Below, piece after piece: positions 11,455-25,164 of a DNA stretch of 64,000 nt. The DNA is from Taenia hydatigena. Its lineage: Eukaryota > Platyhelminthes > Cestoda > Cyclophyllidea > Taeniidae. The position numbers were made by a program, and so were the translations under genes. The notes below the pieces were generated by a model. That model searched no databases, had not been told where the DNA came from, and was given only the letters and a program-made list of their open reading frames with translations. Where the stretch lies: contig JADWOT020000010.1 of the NCBI GenBank assembly GCA_036345935.2, forward strand, positions 8,193,576 through 8,257,575, in the 5' to 3' direction. How positions within the stretch are numbered: the stretch's first letter is position 1; every line of letters begins with the position of its first letter.

Positions 11455-12330
11455 TTCTGCCAAAGGCAGAAAACCGGCAATGCACAAATAAACAACCGCA
11501 AATACTGCAGCCTGTGTCACACAACACATAGTGATGGTTATTAAGTAAACAAAAGATTGCACCACATTTATCACTTTTTAAACCACTAACACTGAAAACA
11601 GTAATGTGACACGAGTGCGAATTCTACTGCTGCATGAATTTGTGCAGACTAAGGCAAGGCTGTCACGAGTACTTCACCCTCTTCATGAGTCGTTGCCATT
11701 GCTAACCGATAACATGAAAATCAGCAATTCATGATTGGTGTGCAGAATCCTCGGTGCTCACCCACTTGAGAGTCAGTGTGCTGCCTCCATATCGTGATGT
11801 TTGTGTTCAAATGCTCGCGGTTGTATTTACTTGCTTAGAAACCTTCCTGTCTTACTGATGCTTGATGACCTCTCATTTTACCGTTAACTCAACACACAAC
11901 TGTGTGCATGCTGAGGAGAGCGATTGATCTTTGACAGCTAAGCTAAAGCACTTCTGGCAATCAGCGTTGACTGATGATTGTGTCGGAGGGGGTGGACCTG
12001 CTTAGTGGATTGAAGAAGGGCGTGATGTTGACCACATTGCACTCTGGTGTAGTTTCAGTGATTATCCCACTCCTATTCAGACAAATGCAATTCAACCTGC
12101 CCACTGCACTAATGCGCAGATAACGCCCAGTGGCATCCTTACTGGACAACTGTTGTGTGTGGAAAACAGTATCAATGCAAAGGGTAGGAGTTGCACCTGT
12201 GTGAGAAACACTATGGATTCATATTTCCATACACAAACACTTGGAGCGCTCATGTCCTTCCCTTCAGTTGCGAAATTGACTTCTAAGAATTACATTGCAT
12301 AGGTCGAGATGTGTATCTCACTAAATGGCG
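11455..12330 (-). repeat. Repeat R, minus orientation (copy B)
   Basis: Resembles 1676-2450 and 42610-43340: GGCAGAAAACCGGCAATGC, TGCTGAGGAGAGCGATTGATC and the second-subfamily frame at 12149-11961. Joined to the plus-oriented R at 12330. Confidence 0.65.
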
Positions 12331-15150
12331 CACCGAGCGCAGCTACACCATCGGCTTTGGGCTGAGTGCGAAGTACAATAAATGACACCATTTGCAGAGA
12401 ATAGATTTCCACGACTAATTCATTTTGTGTGGTACGCAATCGCAACTATCAACACATCCTATGTGTGTGAGTTATTAGGCAAGGATTAATGGCGAAATTG
12501 AATGGAACTGTGCATAGAACTGTAATTAAACACACATCCTAACGCAATTAATTTGTGCTAGCCCGTTGTTTTTGTTTTCCATATGCAAAGGGTGTTCACT
12601 AGGAATGCCACCAGAGGTCACATACGCATTCGCACAACGCGTTGGTGGGAATGCTGGTATGAGCTTAGCAGTAGGAAAATCACCACAACTGCGGCAGCGG
12701 GCTGTGCGATGACAACTAAAGCCTTCTTCTATCTACTAAGCGGGTTGATTCTCCTACCCAGTATCATCAATCAATACTTCGCACAAGAATTATTTCAGCT
12801 TGCCTGTCTGCATCCGAGTGTATTCCTCAGCATCCCAACAACCCTAATTGCAGTTGGCATTGCAATTTTAAGGCATGAGGCGTGAGTAAAATAACATTAT
12901 TAGCAGAGCTAATTACAACGCTGACTGTGTGAGACGAATGTCACGCTAATGAAGTAACCCACGAGCCCTTCATTTCAAGCCACATGGGGATAGTAAACGG
13001 CACTAGATTTGGGAAAGGGGTGCTGTTGGCTCAACAGTGAATGAATTGCCAAAAGTACGACAAAGGGCAATGCGGTAAAAACCACGCCTCTCTTCCATCC
13101 TTTTGATGGTTTCACCCTCTACACAGTCCCATCAACCAATGCTTTCCAATTAGTCATTTCTAGCAAAGAATGAGACAACGGCAGAGTGATTGTGAATGTG
13201 TGTGTGGGTCTTGTCGATCCAAGTCCAATCTGGAAGCACTGACGTTCATGTCACCACTAGGCAAAGACAACGACTTATGGACAATGAGAAGTACCTGTGA
13301 CAGCCTTTTCACTTCGTCCACACGTTATGCGAAGAGAAATTCCACACTCCCGACTGAACACTGGCCACATCGTTGGTGGTATCAAAAGTGCCACATGTGC
13401 TATAATATCTAGCATTTCAAAATAAACAGCATCTTTCATTGCGTGACACGGATGCAGAATTTGTGGTTGCTTATTTGAGGGGTCGGTGAGAGTTTCCCTT
13501 CGTGCCTGCTCCTCGTGACACATTGTGCAAGTTATCCGTGTCCTTTACTGACGTTTGTTTAATAGTTTTCAAGAAGTACAGCGCCTACGCTTTTGCCTAG
13601 TAGTCCACCACAATTCGTAATGAAAGCTGATGAATAGTGCATCTGGATTCAATGAAGTGCAACAACATGACGCAACCAGTGTTTAGGTGGAGTTGGTTGG
13701 ATTCACCTACCAAATCAATTTGCTTGCACATGTAAGCGAACTCACCGGCCTAGTTTAAAGCAATTTGATGGCATAGGACTCGATGTGGTGAGGGCTGACT
13801 AATGCAGAATATGGCTTCTGATCCAAATTGAGTTTGGAAGATGTGCTAGTGCAATTGGTGGACAGGCCGCCTATTACCGTCCGAACAATGAGAGATGCAT
13901 TCGCTTATTCTTTGAGCAACTTCCTCACCGCCTGATTTGCTTTGTGTCAAACAATGGCGGGAAGCATGTGCAAACCAATCAAATATTTGAGAAATGGGAA
14001 TATAAACCTATGCGAGACATCAAAGCACTCAATACTAAGCAGCTGCAGATGAGCCTAGCTGACTTCTACGGCAGCATTCACGAGGCCTTTTACGCATCTA
14101 GAAAATAATAATACCCACTTATCCTCGAGTCAGTCTCACCTGCTTGCCATTGCAGACAGACGGACTATGCTCCTTGCATCGTGGGAAAGCGACCGAGAAG
14201 GGCAACTCGAAATGGTGCATTAAGGGTACTTGTAGGCTCTCTCTCAACAGACAGTCTCGTCGTAGAAGGAGAAATCACACTCTCCATCTTGATGCTACAT
14301 AATTTCACAAGGTACACGCAATCGCACGGCAAAGTGCGCCCACAATAAAATAAATCGCTGAAAATGAACATGCTACGTAGAACTTCCACCTGAGACGAGG
14401 CGACTTCGTGGTTCCAGGTTTTGGCGGAAGACTGCTTCCTTCCCCTTGCGCACAAAGACATCAATTGATTAACTGCAATGCAGTGACTACTTGAAAGCAA
14501 AAAGGAATTATTTGGGTACCAAAACACATGCAATTTATTAGAGCACTTCAAGCCTTTCTCAAAGACCGAGGAGCATGCACCACTCAGACTGCTTAAGGGA
14601 TGGTAATTCTTGTTTTAAATATACAGGTTGGATGATCAACCTGACTGCTGGTAAGAAGACTTAGATTCAACAACTGAGAGTACAAATAGGTTCCACGCAT
14701 TTGTTACTTTGACAAGTGCAAGAAGTCATGTGGCATGAATTAAGGGCGCCAGTGTGGTCCTCACGAAACACACAGTAACACCGACAACCAGTCCTGCATA
14801 CCCTTTGAGAAATGACAGGCTTGGCTTTCGGCTTCGGAGCGTAAGCGCAAGAGTTCTTAAAAAGTATTGAGCAGAGGCGCTAAAGGACACGGAGAACTTA
14901 AGCAACGTGTCACGAGGAGCAGGCACGAAGGCAAACTCTCACCGGTCCTCAAATAAGCAACCACAAATTCTGCATCCATATCACGCAATGAATGATGTTG
15001 TTTATTTTGAATCGCTGGATATTGTAGCACATGTGGCACTTCCGATACCACCAACGATGTGGTCAGTGTTCAGTCGGGATTGTAGAATCCATCCTCGCTT
15101 AAAGTGTAGGAGCAGTGAAAAAACTGTCACACATACTTCACACTGTCCAT
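12330..15150 (+). repeat. Fold-back block B: R arm, cargo, inverted R arm
   Basis: Direct repeat of 44600-47160 (offset about 32260). R in plus orientation (12330-13590), then a 1.1-1.3-kb cargo (13590-14720) with an exon-like frame, then R in minus orientation (14720-15150). Confidence 0.85.
13808..14108 (+). CDS. Exon-like frame in fold-back cargo, function unknown (copy B, open)
   Basis: After a good acceptor (branch-like CTGACTAATGCAG at 13795-13807) an open frame of 99 codons runs from 13809 to TAA 14106-14108. The peptide is rich in charged and aromatic residues and looks protein-like (RLFFEQLPHRLICFVSNN, QIFEKWEYKPMRDIKAL, LADFYGSIHEAFYASRK). It would fit the last exon of a gene whose earlier exons are not here. 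A second acceptor, TTGCCATTGCAG, lies 40-50 bases downstream, and the frame after it is also open for about 60 codons. The segment is enclosed by inverted copies of repeat R and has a directly repeated copy at 46067. I do not recognise the family. Confidence 0.35.
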
Positions 15151-15182
15151 GAGTCACGACAGTAACCACTCCGCCTAAGCCA

Positions 15183-15683
15183 TGAGGTCAGTCTACACCA
15201 CGTCTCTCCTCAAACATTATGCTGTGACTTCAAATTGACTAAACTAATTCAGACTTGGAGTTGAACAGAACAGAACAGAAGAGAACCATTGTGACAATAA
15301 AATCGGAGCGGCAAACTGTCATTTGTTCATATTAAGTGCCAGTATCAACTCGACTTCAGCCAGTCGTACGGATGCAGCCAGTAAGGCAGGCAAAGAACCA
15401 CATGATGCACAGTGTACAGCTAATTGACGCCTTTGCTTTCCAAATTATCATAGCAAAGCCTGCTTTTGTAGGATAGATGGTGAAGAGTGAGCTATTTGGT
15501 CAACACAGTCTGCCCCGTTCCCTGCACTCACCATGTTTGGCTTGACTGCTCCAGTTGTTGCAACCGTGTTCACTTGCGTGGTGGCATGCTCTGTGTGAAC
15601 TTTCTCTCATTTTTAATTTGTGACTTCAGTTAGCACAACCACTGTCTCTCGTTAATCAATACTTGTCCCAAAGTGTTTTTTCC
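15183..15683 (+). repeat. Duplicate of the FN3 gene 3' flank
   Basis: Begins TGAGGTCAGTC like 9825 but is preceded by the end of an inverted R arm instead of FN3 coding sequence. Contains AATAAA at 15296-15301. No FN3 exon remains beside it. Confidence 0.9.
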
Positions 15684-15689
15684 TTCGAC

Positions 15690-16280
15690 TTAAATCTACT
15701 CCTTTCATTCTGAGCCCCTTCAAGATCAAAGTACTTTATCGACATTTGACAATGCTACATTGAAGATCGAAATCCACTACTTCATCGCCGGTAACAATTC
15801 AGCGTAGTCTGCTCGCATTTGAGCGAACCTGACGTAGATAGCTACTATTTTTCAGAATTTAATAGCTGCACCCTACTTGTATTCTATACAGTTTTTCTCT
15901 CGATTCTTATCACTTCATGCAGCATTGCATCAAATCGCAGCCATATCACATTGATTGGAATGAGTGGACCCACCCATTCTTCTGGCATTCCACCCAACGT
16001 CGTCCTCCCTTAGTAGCACTCCTCTTGGCCTTTGGCCTGCCAGTGCACCTCGACATCTACTTTGTGATGAACTCAATGTTGTCTTTCTACTTTGGCACTT
16101 TGAGGCGCTGACTTTTATTTCACGTAATTGAAACCAAACAGCTTTGGTGGGTGGTATCCTCAAACTCTGCTATTTGATCTGCAACATTTTAGTGCGAAAA
16201 TGTGGGTGAAGTCAGTGCCTCAACTAAGGATAACAAAATGATCACCATCGCGCACGATGGTGTGAGACGAAGCGCAGGCT
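15690..16280. other. Unique stretch without a recognised gene
   Basis: Two overlapping 64-codon plus-strand frames and a 77-codon minus-strand frame occur here; they compete with each other and show no motif. I call none. Confidence 0.4.
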
Positions 16281-16449
16281 ATAAGTTTGCTGAGGAAGCC
16301 GGCAGATGGACAGGAATCCTCAGAATGTGTGAAATATTATAGTTTGCCCATGTCGATACAAACCATGAGCCCTGCTACTTCTGCATCATTCTGGACCGAA
16401 GGCGTATGCTATTGTGAATTCATTAGCGAAAAGTTGCTGTACTTCTCAG

Positions 16450-18480
16450 GGAGAGGGAATGATGTGTATAATCTCTATATTCTCGCAGAAATTGTACAAT
16501 TTGAAATGCTCGCGGTTGTGGGATGGTCGGTTGTTCACCAAGTTCAGCAGTCTGAAACCGAAAATGCGTTGAGAACGTGGAATGGTAATTTCAATGCGAT
16601 GTTCAACGATTGTTTTATCAGTAGAGGAGAGGCGACCAGCACGTGACCCTGCTCACTTCAATGAATATTTAATTTTTAATTTTCTTTACGTCCCACAGTG
16701 TTGGTTATTGTAAGCTACTGAGCTTCAGCTACTTGCTGTTCTTAAACACGAAGACTTCATTGCGTATTTCTTCAGCCAGCCATGGTTCACATGTAAGGAT
16801 CCTACCATTACAACAGTAGTTGGAAATTGAAAAGGCCCATTCCAATCCTATCACATACACACGCACACACACACACACAGGCACCTGATTTACAGAGAAG
16901 TGATTGAGAATGCGGAGAACAGTAGGAGAACCTAGATAAACGCAGCAGGTGGGTTAGCGTTGCGTACCAAACTGCAAATTATCAATGAATGCAATCAAAA
17001 CACTTGTGGTGCTAGCGGAAACAAGGCTTTCATAAGACGTCCGTTTTGCTTTGGAAATATTCATGACATATCATTTCCCACGGCTAAAGCCATTTAGCGA
17101 GATGCACATCTCGAGCTATGGGATGTAATTTTTAGATAGAGGTCAATTTCAAAACTGAATAGAACGACTTCAACGCCCCAAGTGTTTAAGTATGGGACTA
17201 TGAATCCATAGTATTTCTCACACAAGTGCAACTACTGCCCTTTGCATTGTTATTGTTTTCCACACACAACAGCTGTCCGGTAAGGATGCCACTGGAGGTT
17301 ATCAGCGCATTAGTACAGTGCGCAAATTAAACTGCATTTGTTCCCACAAGAGCAGGAGAATTACCAAAACTACACCACAGAGCAATGCGGTCAAAATTAC
17401 GCCCTTCTTCAATCCACTAAGCAGGTCCATCATCTCCCACACAATCATCAGTCAATGCTACTCACAAAAACCGCTTCAGCTTAGCTGTCAAAGATCACTC
17501 GCTTTCCTCAGCATGCACACAGTTGTGTGTTGAGTTAACGGTAAAATGAGAGGTCATCAAGCATCGGTAAGATAGGAAGATTTTTAAGCAAGTAATTACA
17601 ACAGCGTGCACGATAGTGAGGTAGCACACTAACTCTCAATTGGGTGAGCATCGAGGACTCTGCACACCAATCGTGAAGTGCTGATGTTCATGTTATCAGT
17701 TTGCAATGACAACGACTTATGGACAGGGTGAAGTAGTCGTGACAGCCTTGCCTTAGTCTGCACAATTCCATGCAGCAATAGAATTTGCACTCGTGCCACA
17801 TTGCTGATCGCAGTGTTAGTGTTTTAGAAAGTGATAAATGAGATAAATTTTTGTGCTTACCGAGTTGACCATCACCGTGTTGTGTGACACGGGCTGCAGT
17901 ATTTGTGGTTATTCATTTGCGGATCGGCAATTTTCTGCCTTTGTGCTTGACACTCGTGACGCGTTGTGTAGCATCTTTGTGATCACTGCTATCTTCTACT
18001 CAACACGCAAGTTATTCTTTATTTTGATGTTTCATTGATTTCTCCGTATTTTTTCCTAGTTGCCGATACGCATGTTGGAGATTAATTTTTGATTAAAACT
18101 CCTCGAGCAAAATGTATGCTCACTCTTTGTTGATTCGCTTAATTTGCCAATTTGAATGCTACTTGTTCATTTCTAGTACATTATCTGTGCCAGCGCTGCC
18201 TCCTTTGTCGATCCTGGGAACGACTGGAATTTAGTTGAATAGGCCGTAGGTGCTTAGGAGGAAGGACATACCATCAAACAGCATTCTCCTTTCAGTGTTG
18301 ATGACAAGTCAGGCATTAGAGTTGATAGGATTATGCATGTCTGTTGTGTAGCATTTAATAAAGCACATAGAATGCGGAATTGGACTACGCTCAGGTAAGT
18401 GTGAGTTCCAGCATCTGAGTTGTTGTGATGGGTTTTGTGTCTCACTAGACTCACTGCTTGTGTTGCTTGTAAGAATGTTC
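16450..18480 (+). repeat. Repeat R, plus orientation (copy E)
   Basis: Outer part of the left palindrome arm. Contains CA-rich tract (16859-16881), the second-subfamily frame (17318-17533) and the distal hydrophobic frame (17853-18038). Confidence 0.65.
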
Positions 18481-18529
18481 TTTTAGTCTTCTAGCAAAAG
18501 TCTTTCCAGCTGCAAGGATCAATCGAGTC

Positions 18530-18900
18530 GAATCGAAGTGTTTAATAGCTCGTACACGCTACTTCTTCATCACCAACTAACCGATAGCCTAGACAATGTA
18601 GGCGATCTCGTCATTGTGGGCAAGCCGAATGCAAGATGAAAATTAAAACCTTTTTCACTGCAGCGGTTGACATGCAGGGGAGGTTATGTCTTCGCGGTGA
18701 AAGCGGATTTCATTGGCCGAAAATGGGACTAAACCCGGTGTTAGGAGGGAAGTGGAAGGGTTGTTGCGAGTGTAACAAGAAGATGAAAGTAGCTTTTAGC
18801 CTCGAGCGATTGTTGTAACATACATTACGAGCTGCAGATGTTTGACACAGCACAAGTCGACTCACTTTGCAGCCTTCGCAAGCCAACGATGTGGATTTGT
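18530..18900 (-). repeat. Repeat T, copy 1
   Basis: Inverted copy of 41635-42020, within the left palindrome arm. Shares ACATGCAGGGGAGGTTATG and the GGCGATCTCGTCA region with the other T copies. Confidence 0.8.
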
Positions 18901-20997
18901 TTTAATGTTCTCTGACGACATAAAGTGAAATATTCGAAATGACTTTCATGACCGACGCGCACGAATTTGCTCTGCCACTTTTACAGGACCACATTTTGAT
19001 CTTTTATGCTTAGGTATCAATTTGCATAATACCTTGCATTTTTCAGACTCTTAGTTTCCAATTCAATTCAAAGCTGGTCGTCAGGGTCAGTGATGATCTT
19101 GGGTCTAGGCTTTGCTCTGAGAGCAATGAATAGGGTTACTAGTCTTCCACTTAAATGACATCTGCTTAGTGTGGTTATGAGGCGAACTATCGAGCAACTG
19201 ATCTGATGCTGCCGCCCCTTATGATGAAATACTGGTACAGCAAACTTTCTTTAAAGCTGAAGCATGTGCTTCCACCTTTTCCTGACCGAAATCTCTTTGA
19301 ACCACTCGATCAGCCGAGTTGTTGTTCAGGGTACATAGTCCATATTCACCTTAAAGATAAATTAGTTTGGGAAACTCTTCTAAGATCATGTTGGATTTTG
19401 GGAAAAAACCGATCCGATTGGTAACTCTTTAGTGAGATTAAGAGTAGAAATTTGGACTCTAACATTAAAACACACCGAAATGCATGTGGGCGATCTAACT
19501 GTGCTAACACATGCATGGATGTATCGCTTTTCGTTATGGGCTCTAAAGTTAACTAAACAGAACGCTGAACTACTCGGTCATTTTAAGCCATGGTCTTAGG
19601 ACTATAACTGTTGCCTCCAAATACTTCTTTGCTGCAGCGATGCATGTTCTGACATAGCACTTTGGCTTATTATAATGTAAAGAGGAGGCGTTCAACATCC
19701 ACATCATGAGCTTATAAATTTTGTGACTCAAGCCTTGGTTAAATTCATATTAGGTTAATGGCAAACAATCTTTATGCTTTAATGCTTATACGCTGTCGCA
19801 TCTTCGAAAGTAAAATAAGCTGAGCCTCCAAAACCGTCTTCATCGTAAGCGTATTAGTTACTGTGGCTTTTACCGCAAACTAGCTTTCTAATTTAAAGCA
19901 AGGGCTGGTGACACAGTAATCGAAACACTGACAACGTTTGTTCTGATATGTATTTCCTTATAATACTGAATTTCGTGATCAACGCCCTTCGGTGGTAAAG
20001 ATGACTACAGACGCTCTAACCATACCTTACTGATTATAAGTCTGTTATCACCTTTACCACAACAGTTGAGGTGACGCATGATACGTGTGCTCAACATTGC
20101 ACAATGGTACTCTGCTGACAAAAGGAATACAAAAAGAGTTCTAGCAGATTATGTGGAAGGTGTAACTGTCCCGTTAAACTGATGAGACTTATTTTAGCCA
20201 CACTTACTGTCATTTTCTAAAGCGTCGCACGCTTCTGATTTGGACGTGTCAGCTTTAACTACCATTTGGCATTAATTAATTCAACTGACAACCTAGTTGA
20301 TAGGCGCGGTTCCATGTTGACTGAGGCATCAAATGGAACGACTGGAAGTAGGCATGTAATGTAAATCGATTGGCATGGATGGTGATAAGCGGTGTGGAGA
20401 CTTCAGGCCTCAACGACACATCAGCTAGCATTGTTCAGTGTGACAACATGCACAGCAGAGCCTGTAGTTGTAATCAGACTGAGTACAGTATTTACAAACT
20501 CGTACATACTTGGGGCATGCTCTTTCAATTTACCGTAGTGTGCTCACTCTCGTACTGACGGTAAATGTGCATCTACGTGCTTCAAGTAAATAAATTTACA
20601 TGACTAATGTTTCTGCAAGGCAAATGCTTTAAATAAGACTTCGGAATTGTTTGACTCTAAGCCTGTTAACTAAGTAGCTGAGCATCTAATCTGCAGTGGA
20701 TCAGGGATAATTCACTTCGCCATGCGACACTGCTTTGTGGCTTCAAACATAACGATATGGACAAGTCGCATCATTAAAAGGCAATCACAAGTCTGCATGT
20801 AAGCAAAGAGACGGCAATAAAGTCCACATTTGGCTAGACGTCGATGAAAGAAAGGCAGAGTTATTTACTCCGACAAGCATCATAGTAAGCACTGTAATTG
20901 GAGCTGATTGGTTTTCACGAAGGATTAAAGGTAATCTAGCCTCTTTTGCCGGATTGGTTGACAGTTAGTGGCACTACAAAACGTCTGTGAATCTTGA

Positions 20998-21017
20998 GTG
21001 CGTGCGTGCGTGCGTGG
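20998..21017 (+). repeat. (GTGC)n microsatellite, left palindrome arm
   Basis: Mirrored at 39525-39544 in the right arm with the same unit number. Confidence 0.85.
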
Positions 21018-21553
21018 GTGACTGCATGGCAGCGGAGTAGTCAATAAGAGGCGGCGGAGACAGAGAGCGCTTTACAGCCTCACACATTTGACTGGCCTTG
21101 ACCCTGCGTTGATCACTCACACACTCAGCACACATTAGTATGTGATGCCAACCAATCCGGAGAGATTGTGCTAGATGCCCAGCTCCAGAGCATTCTAGAG
21201 GGCTGCTACAATATTGAAAACTTCTCTAAAGTGAAATAAAGGAAAGCATCGTAGGATAAAAGGCATTCTAGAATTGTTCCACACCATCTAGCACACTCAG
21301 ATTATCGCATTCGAGTTCTTAAGACTAGGCGATGGTGTATAAGCTTAATGGAACTATTTTACATGCTCATTTGCACCAATCTTTACCAATTTCTGTTTAT
21401 TTTGCTTTCCCAACTATTTTACCCTCCCAGGGAAGACCGATTCTCTAACTGAAGCTCCGATTATACACCGTACGCGGTTTATCAACGAGTTGCTACCACA
21501 TCATGGGCTTTTAAGGCTCTGCAGCTCATAAAACGGATTGTGCGAAATTCAAA

Positions 21554-21829
21554 TTGATTAGGTGCACTTTTATGAAACGTCCGTTTGACTGGATGGTAGG
21601 GTCACGTCCCGAAGAAAACAACCAGAGATGCGGACAAACAGTAATCCAGGTCTTCAATTCGAAGGCACTTGTAAGACATCATAATCTTTTGTACGCAAAG
21701 GCACATTTTACTCTGTCTACCTTCCTTGACGGCAAAGTTGAATTCGATAAGGGCGCTGGACCCACTCTGAGCACAAACCTACTTCGTGGTGGGATGTTTG
21801 CTTTGAGGTGTTTCAATGTCTTCCTTTGA
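21554..21829 (+). other. 91-codon ORF in left palindrome arm, probably not a gene
   Basis: The frame contains DWMVGSRPEENNQRCGQ and is also open in the right arm (38713-38970, -). The amino-acid differences I read between the arms are V/A, G/D and D/N, with no silent change noticed, and an older relative near 35330-35410 has lost the frame. This argues against constraint. Confidence 0.2.
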
Positions 21830-23614
21830 TGATAAATTAATTTAGTTTTATTTTAGAACGTGCATGATCACTTCATGTGCCTTGTGGTTAAATGGAGCAT
21901 AGACTGCGGTTTTCAGCGTCAGGTTCAGCATTTCGCAACGATGTGGGAGCATAAGCTGTATTGATACACCCGGCAGAAATTCAAGACCTATTGTGAGGAG
22001 TACACACCCTGGTGCAGAAATCGTGCGGCTCTAGTTTATGCGCAATGAAGCTGCACTGGTGTGCTGACACATCAAATGTGCATATGATTTTTATCTCAGT
22101 TGACATCGCATCTCCTGATGTAACGTAAAAGGTGACGTCATGATGTTTATTTGTGGGTTACCGTTTTGGGAGCCTTGCGACTCGCATGCTAGCGTGCGCT
22201 ATATGAGTTTTGAGAGCATTGTTGTCTCATTTACTGCAGACATAGTAAAACAACTCAAGGCGGTCGAAAATTGGCTTGAGATCATTGCTTTTTTTCGACT
22301 AAGTGCAATACCTATGTCTATATGAATCAGCACTTAGTTCCACTGCTGCCCACCAATTCACTGTAAATGTCGCTTTTGATACCAATTCATAAATCATGTC
22401 AAGAAAGGATGGTAAATGAGTGGGTTCGAAACATCCTTAAGCAATAATTTTCTCCCACATCGACAAGCATTTTATGCTGTCAAATAATGTGACGTTGCCC
22501 AATTTTTATGCAGGTCTAATGGCTGGCCTGTCAAAGTGTCCTTGTGGCAAACGAAAGACATGTTGGCTGTGTAACAAGTTAGCAAATACTTTGATTTTCT
22601 AGATACTGGTCTTTAGCTGCAATGCATTTCGCGTATCAAACGAGTCACTTAATCACTCAGTCCAACGCACATATCTATGTAGCAGATAGCTTTCGCAACG
22701 CAGATAAATTTGCAATCCACTGCCATCAGGCATCTTGTGTAAATGCGATGCATTGGCCATGCCTCTACGCACGTCCGCGTCTTCGTTGATGCAGTCTAGC
22801 TGTTCCAATCGTTGCATCACTCAGTACTGATGATTGTACATCGCCCACCATTCCTAATGCACCGAAGTCAGCAGTATAAGTTCTGCAATCACGCAAAATT
22901 GCTGGTGGTTTATATTAACTCAATGGATCATCATGTGGTGGGTTGTAAGTTGCCGAGAATCGCAACATAGACCCCTTGAAAGAGGAGGATTTTGCTGCAC
23001 TAGCATAGAACAGTCGATGATCATTTCGGTTTCCTAGCATAAATGAATGCACTGTTTCTTGCAATAAACCGGCCACATTGTTGTCATCTCCCAGTGTACT
23101 CTATAAAATATCCTCGCCCTGTATTTCCACAGAAGGTAAGCTGCTGTGCTTTTGACCCTATTATCACGTCGGGACAAGTCATCATGTAGAATACGCTCTA
23201 AATGACAGATGGTAGAGCCGCGTCGTTCGACTTTAAAAGAAAAGCTGTCAGAAGTTGTGTTAAGAATGTGAGCTCAGTTAGATAGACGAATGGTGCTAAA
23301 AGGCCAATAATCAGTTTATTTATTTCGGTGTCCCATCCCATCGTCATCCATAGGGGGTGTGCTTTACTCCTTCACACCAGTCACCAATCCCAGTGGTCTC
23401 AAACCTCTTAGTTAATGCTTCACAATGCGGAATGCATCCTCGTCGGCAGTTTAGTCAATCCGTCTCAAGCCCTCGCTCACGATGCAGACAGTGTGCGAGG
23501 CTCAGCTCGTTATTTCTTCTAGCATGTGGCAGAAACCAAGCATTCCAGCATAAAAATATTCGTTAAAAATTAAGAGAGCCGCATTCATTTACCTATGGCG
23601 AGTGTATTCTTCAC

Positions 23615-23684
23615 TCTGCACTCCAGTGCGAAGATGAGCTATAAGGGTGATCGAGTACAGAAGAAGATATCATTGAGCAGACAT
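23615..23684 (-). pseudogene. Orphan signal-peptide exon of EG95 type (left palindrome arm), with stop
   Basis: Mirror copy of 36859-36928 on the minus strand, with the same promoter and donor. The fifth codon is TGA (23672-23670) where the right arm has TTA, so this copy cannot encode the signal peptide. Confidence 0.55.
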
Positions 23685-25164
23685 GGTGTACTTATAAGAA
23701 GTTACCACAAGCGCATTAACCAGTAAGACATTTGGTCTTGACCAACTAAGCCAATTCTATACCCACACATTGGACTATGTGAGATGTTTTCTCCTATGAG
23801 TGACTGAGCATTCAGCATTCATGCATGTTGCCATCAATCTGCACAGACACGAAAGTCACTTCAACGTACGAGGTCAGTTCATGTGGTATAACCTCTGCCC
23901 ATCACTCGTGTCATCATCGTGTATGCTGATGTGAGTTTGTGGGTTTGGAGTCACATATCAATGGAGATTATCCTTTATGTAGTTCAAGATCTCTTCGTAA
24001 CCATGTGCCGTTTGGATCCGTCTGGCCACGCTTTGTGGTTGAGGCCAGACGCATAAGATATTACCTGCCTACTATGAAGCAAATGCGATGTGCTTGAGTT
24101 CCACTGCCACTAGTCTCAACAAATGCTTGCATCGGTGTTCTACTCTCACTTCTTTTAAAACCACTCGCTTGTTGCATGAATCAGAATTGACACTCGCCAC
24201 CACCGGTCTGTGACTTCATAGTTTATAAGTTTGATGAATATGTAAATGCAGGTGGCAGAGAAGTAAATGTGACGTCAAATGCGCACGGCTCTGTGTTGCC
24301 TGGATAGGGAAAGGGCGCATAATACTTGCCTCACAAATAATTGGTTTGGCAGAGAAATCTTGATGATCAGGAATTTGAGACAATCGAACATAAATTCAGT
24401 AAAGATCCTCGGTGGAGAATAATGACATTCGATCATTAATAACGGCTTTACCTAATTCTGCTACAGGTGTTAAACTACAAACAAATAACTATTTGTCGTG
24501 GATGGTTTTCGAATAAGGACAAATGAATTTATGAGAGCAGGCACCCTTTTCGTTTATGCTGGCCACCTGTGACGAAAAGTAAACGTCATACCAAAGAGGA
24601 GGGATTTGTGTGCGCTTATCCCTAATGCAATTTACTATCGCCATGCCACCTTCAACAGCGTTGTCACACTCCTAGTCGCCATGATGTGGAAATTTACATT
24701 GACTCGCATGGATGAATTGAATCCCAAAAATGTAAACAATCTTTTCAACATTTCAGTAGATATTATCCAAAGTGGCATTCCTCAGAACAGATCTTGTATT
24801 TGTATTCTAAGTTCATCACCTTTAAGTCCAACGAAGTAGAATGTGCCCAATTTGTTGCACGAACTCAAGGCACCTCGTTCAGTCAGAAGGCGCATGAGGG
24901 CTTCATACACCTTGTAAAACACAGACCATCAAACTACTATGAGGGCCAAACATACTGAAATTTACATGAAGCTATCTCTGCATCGTGAAGCAGTTCTGTG
25001 TAGACGCGGTATCCAGAAATCCTCTCAAATTTAAACGCTTCGACAGCGGAGGTAGCTGGCAGGATAACTAAGCCATTAGCTTAAAAGTAGATTAGCGTCA
25101 AAAGTGTCCATCTGTCTTACCCGTATTTGAGAATTAATGGTAAGAAGTGGAGTTTGTTTGCATC

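Larger units (their letters stand above)
16450..25164 (+). repeat. Left arm of a giant inverted repeat (about 8.7 kb)
   Basis: Pairs with 35412-44070 on the opposite strand; paired positions add up to about 60542 in the outer part and 60572 in the inner part. Inner part (18060-25164) is about 97% identical by eye. Outer part (16450-18060), made of repeat R, is clearly more diverged. The inner breakpoint is at GTTTGCATC (25156-25164). Confidence 0.95.

Noticed and set aside
18254..18454. 66-codon frame identical in both palindrome arms
   Set aside because: Lies in repeat R/T sequence; identity reflects recent duplication, and related R copies (1081-1260, 57720-57900) do not keep the frame.
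19206..19424. 72-codon frame in both palindrome arms
   Set aside because: The arm copies differ by about nine amino-acid changes with little sign of silent change, as expected of neutral DNA.
24606..24839. 77-codon frame in the arms (MCALIP(N/D)AIYYRHATF)
   Set aside because: Present in both arms with replacement changes; stops follow at once and no exon signals or motif are visible.
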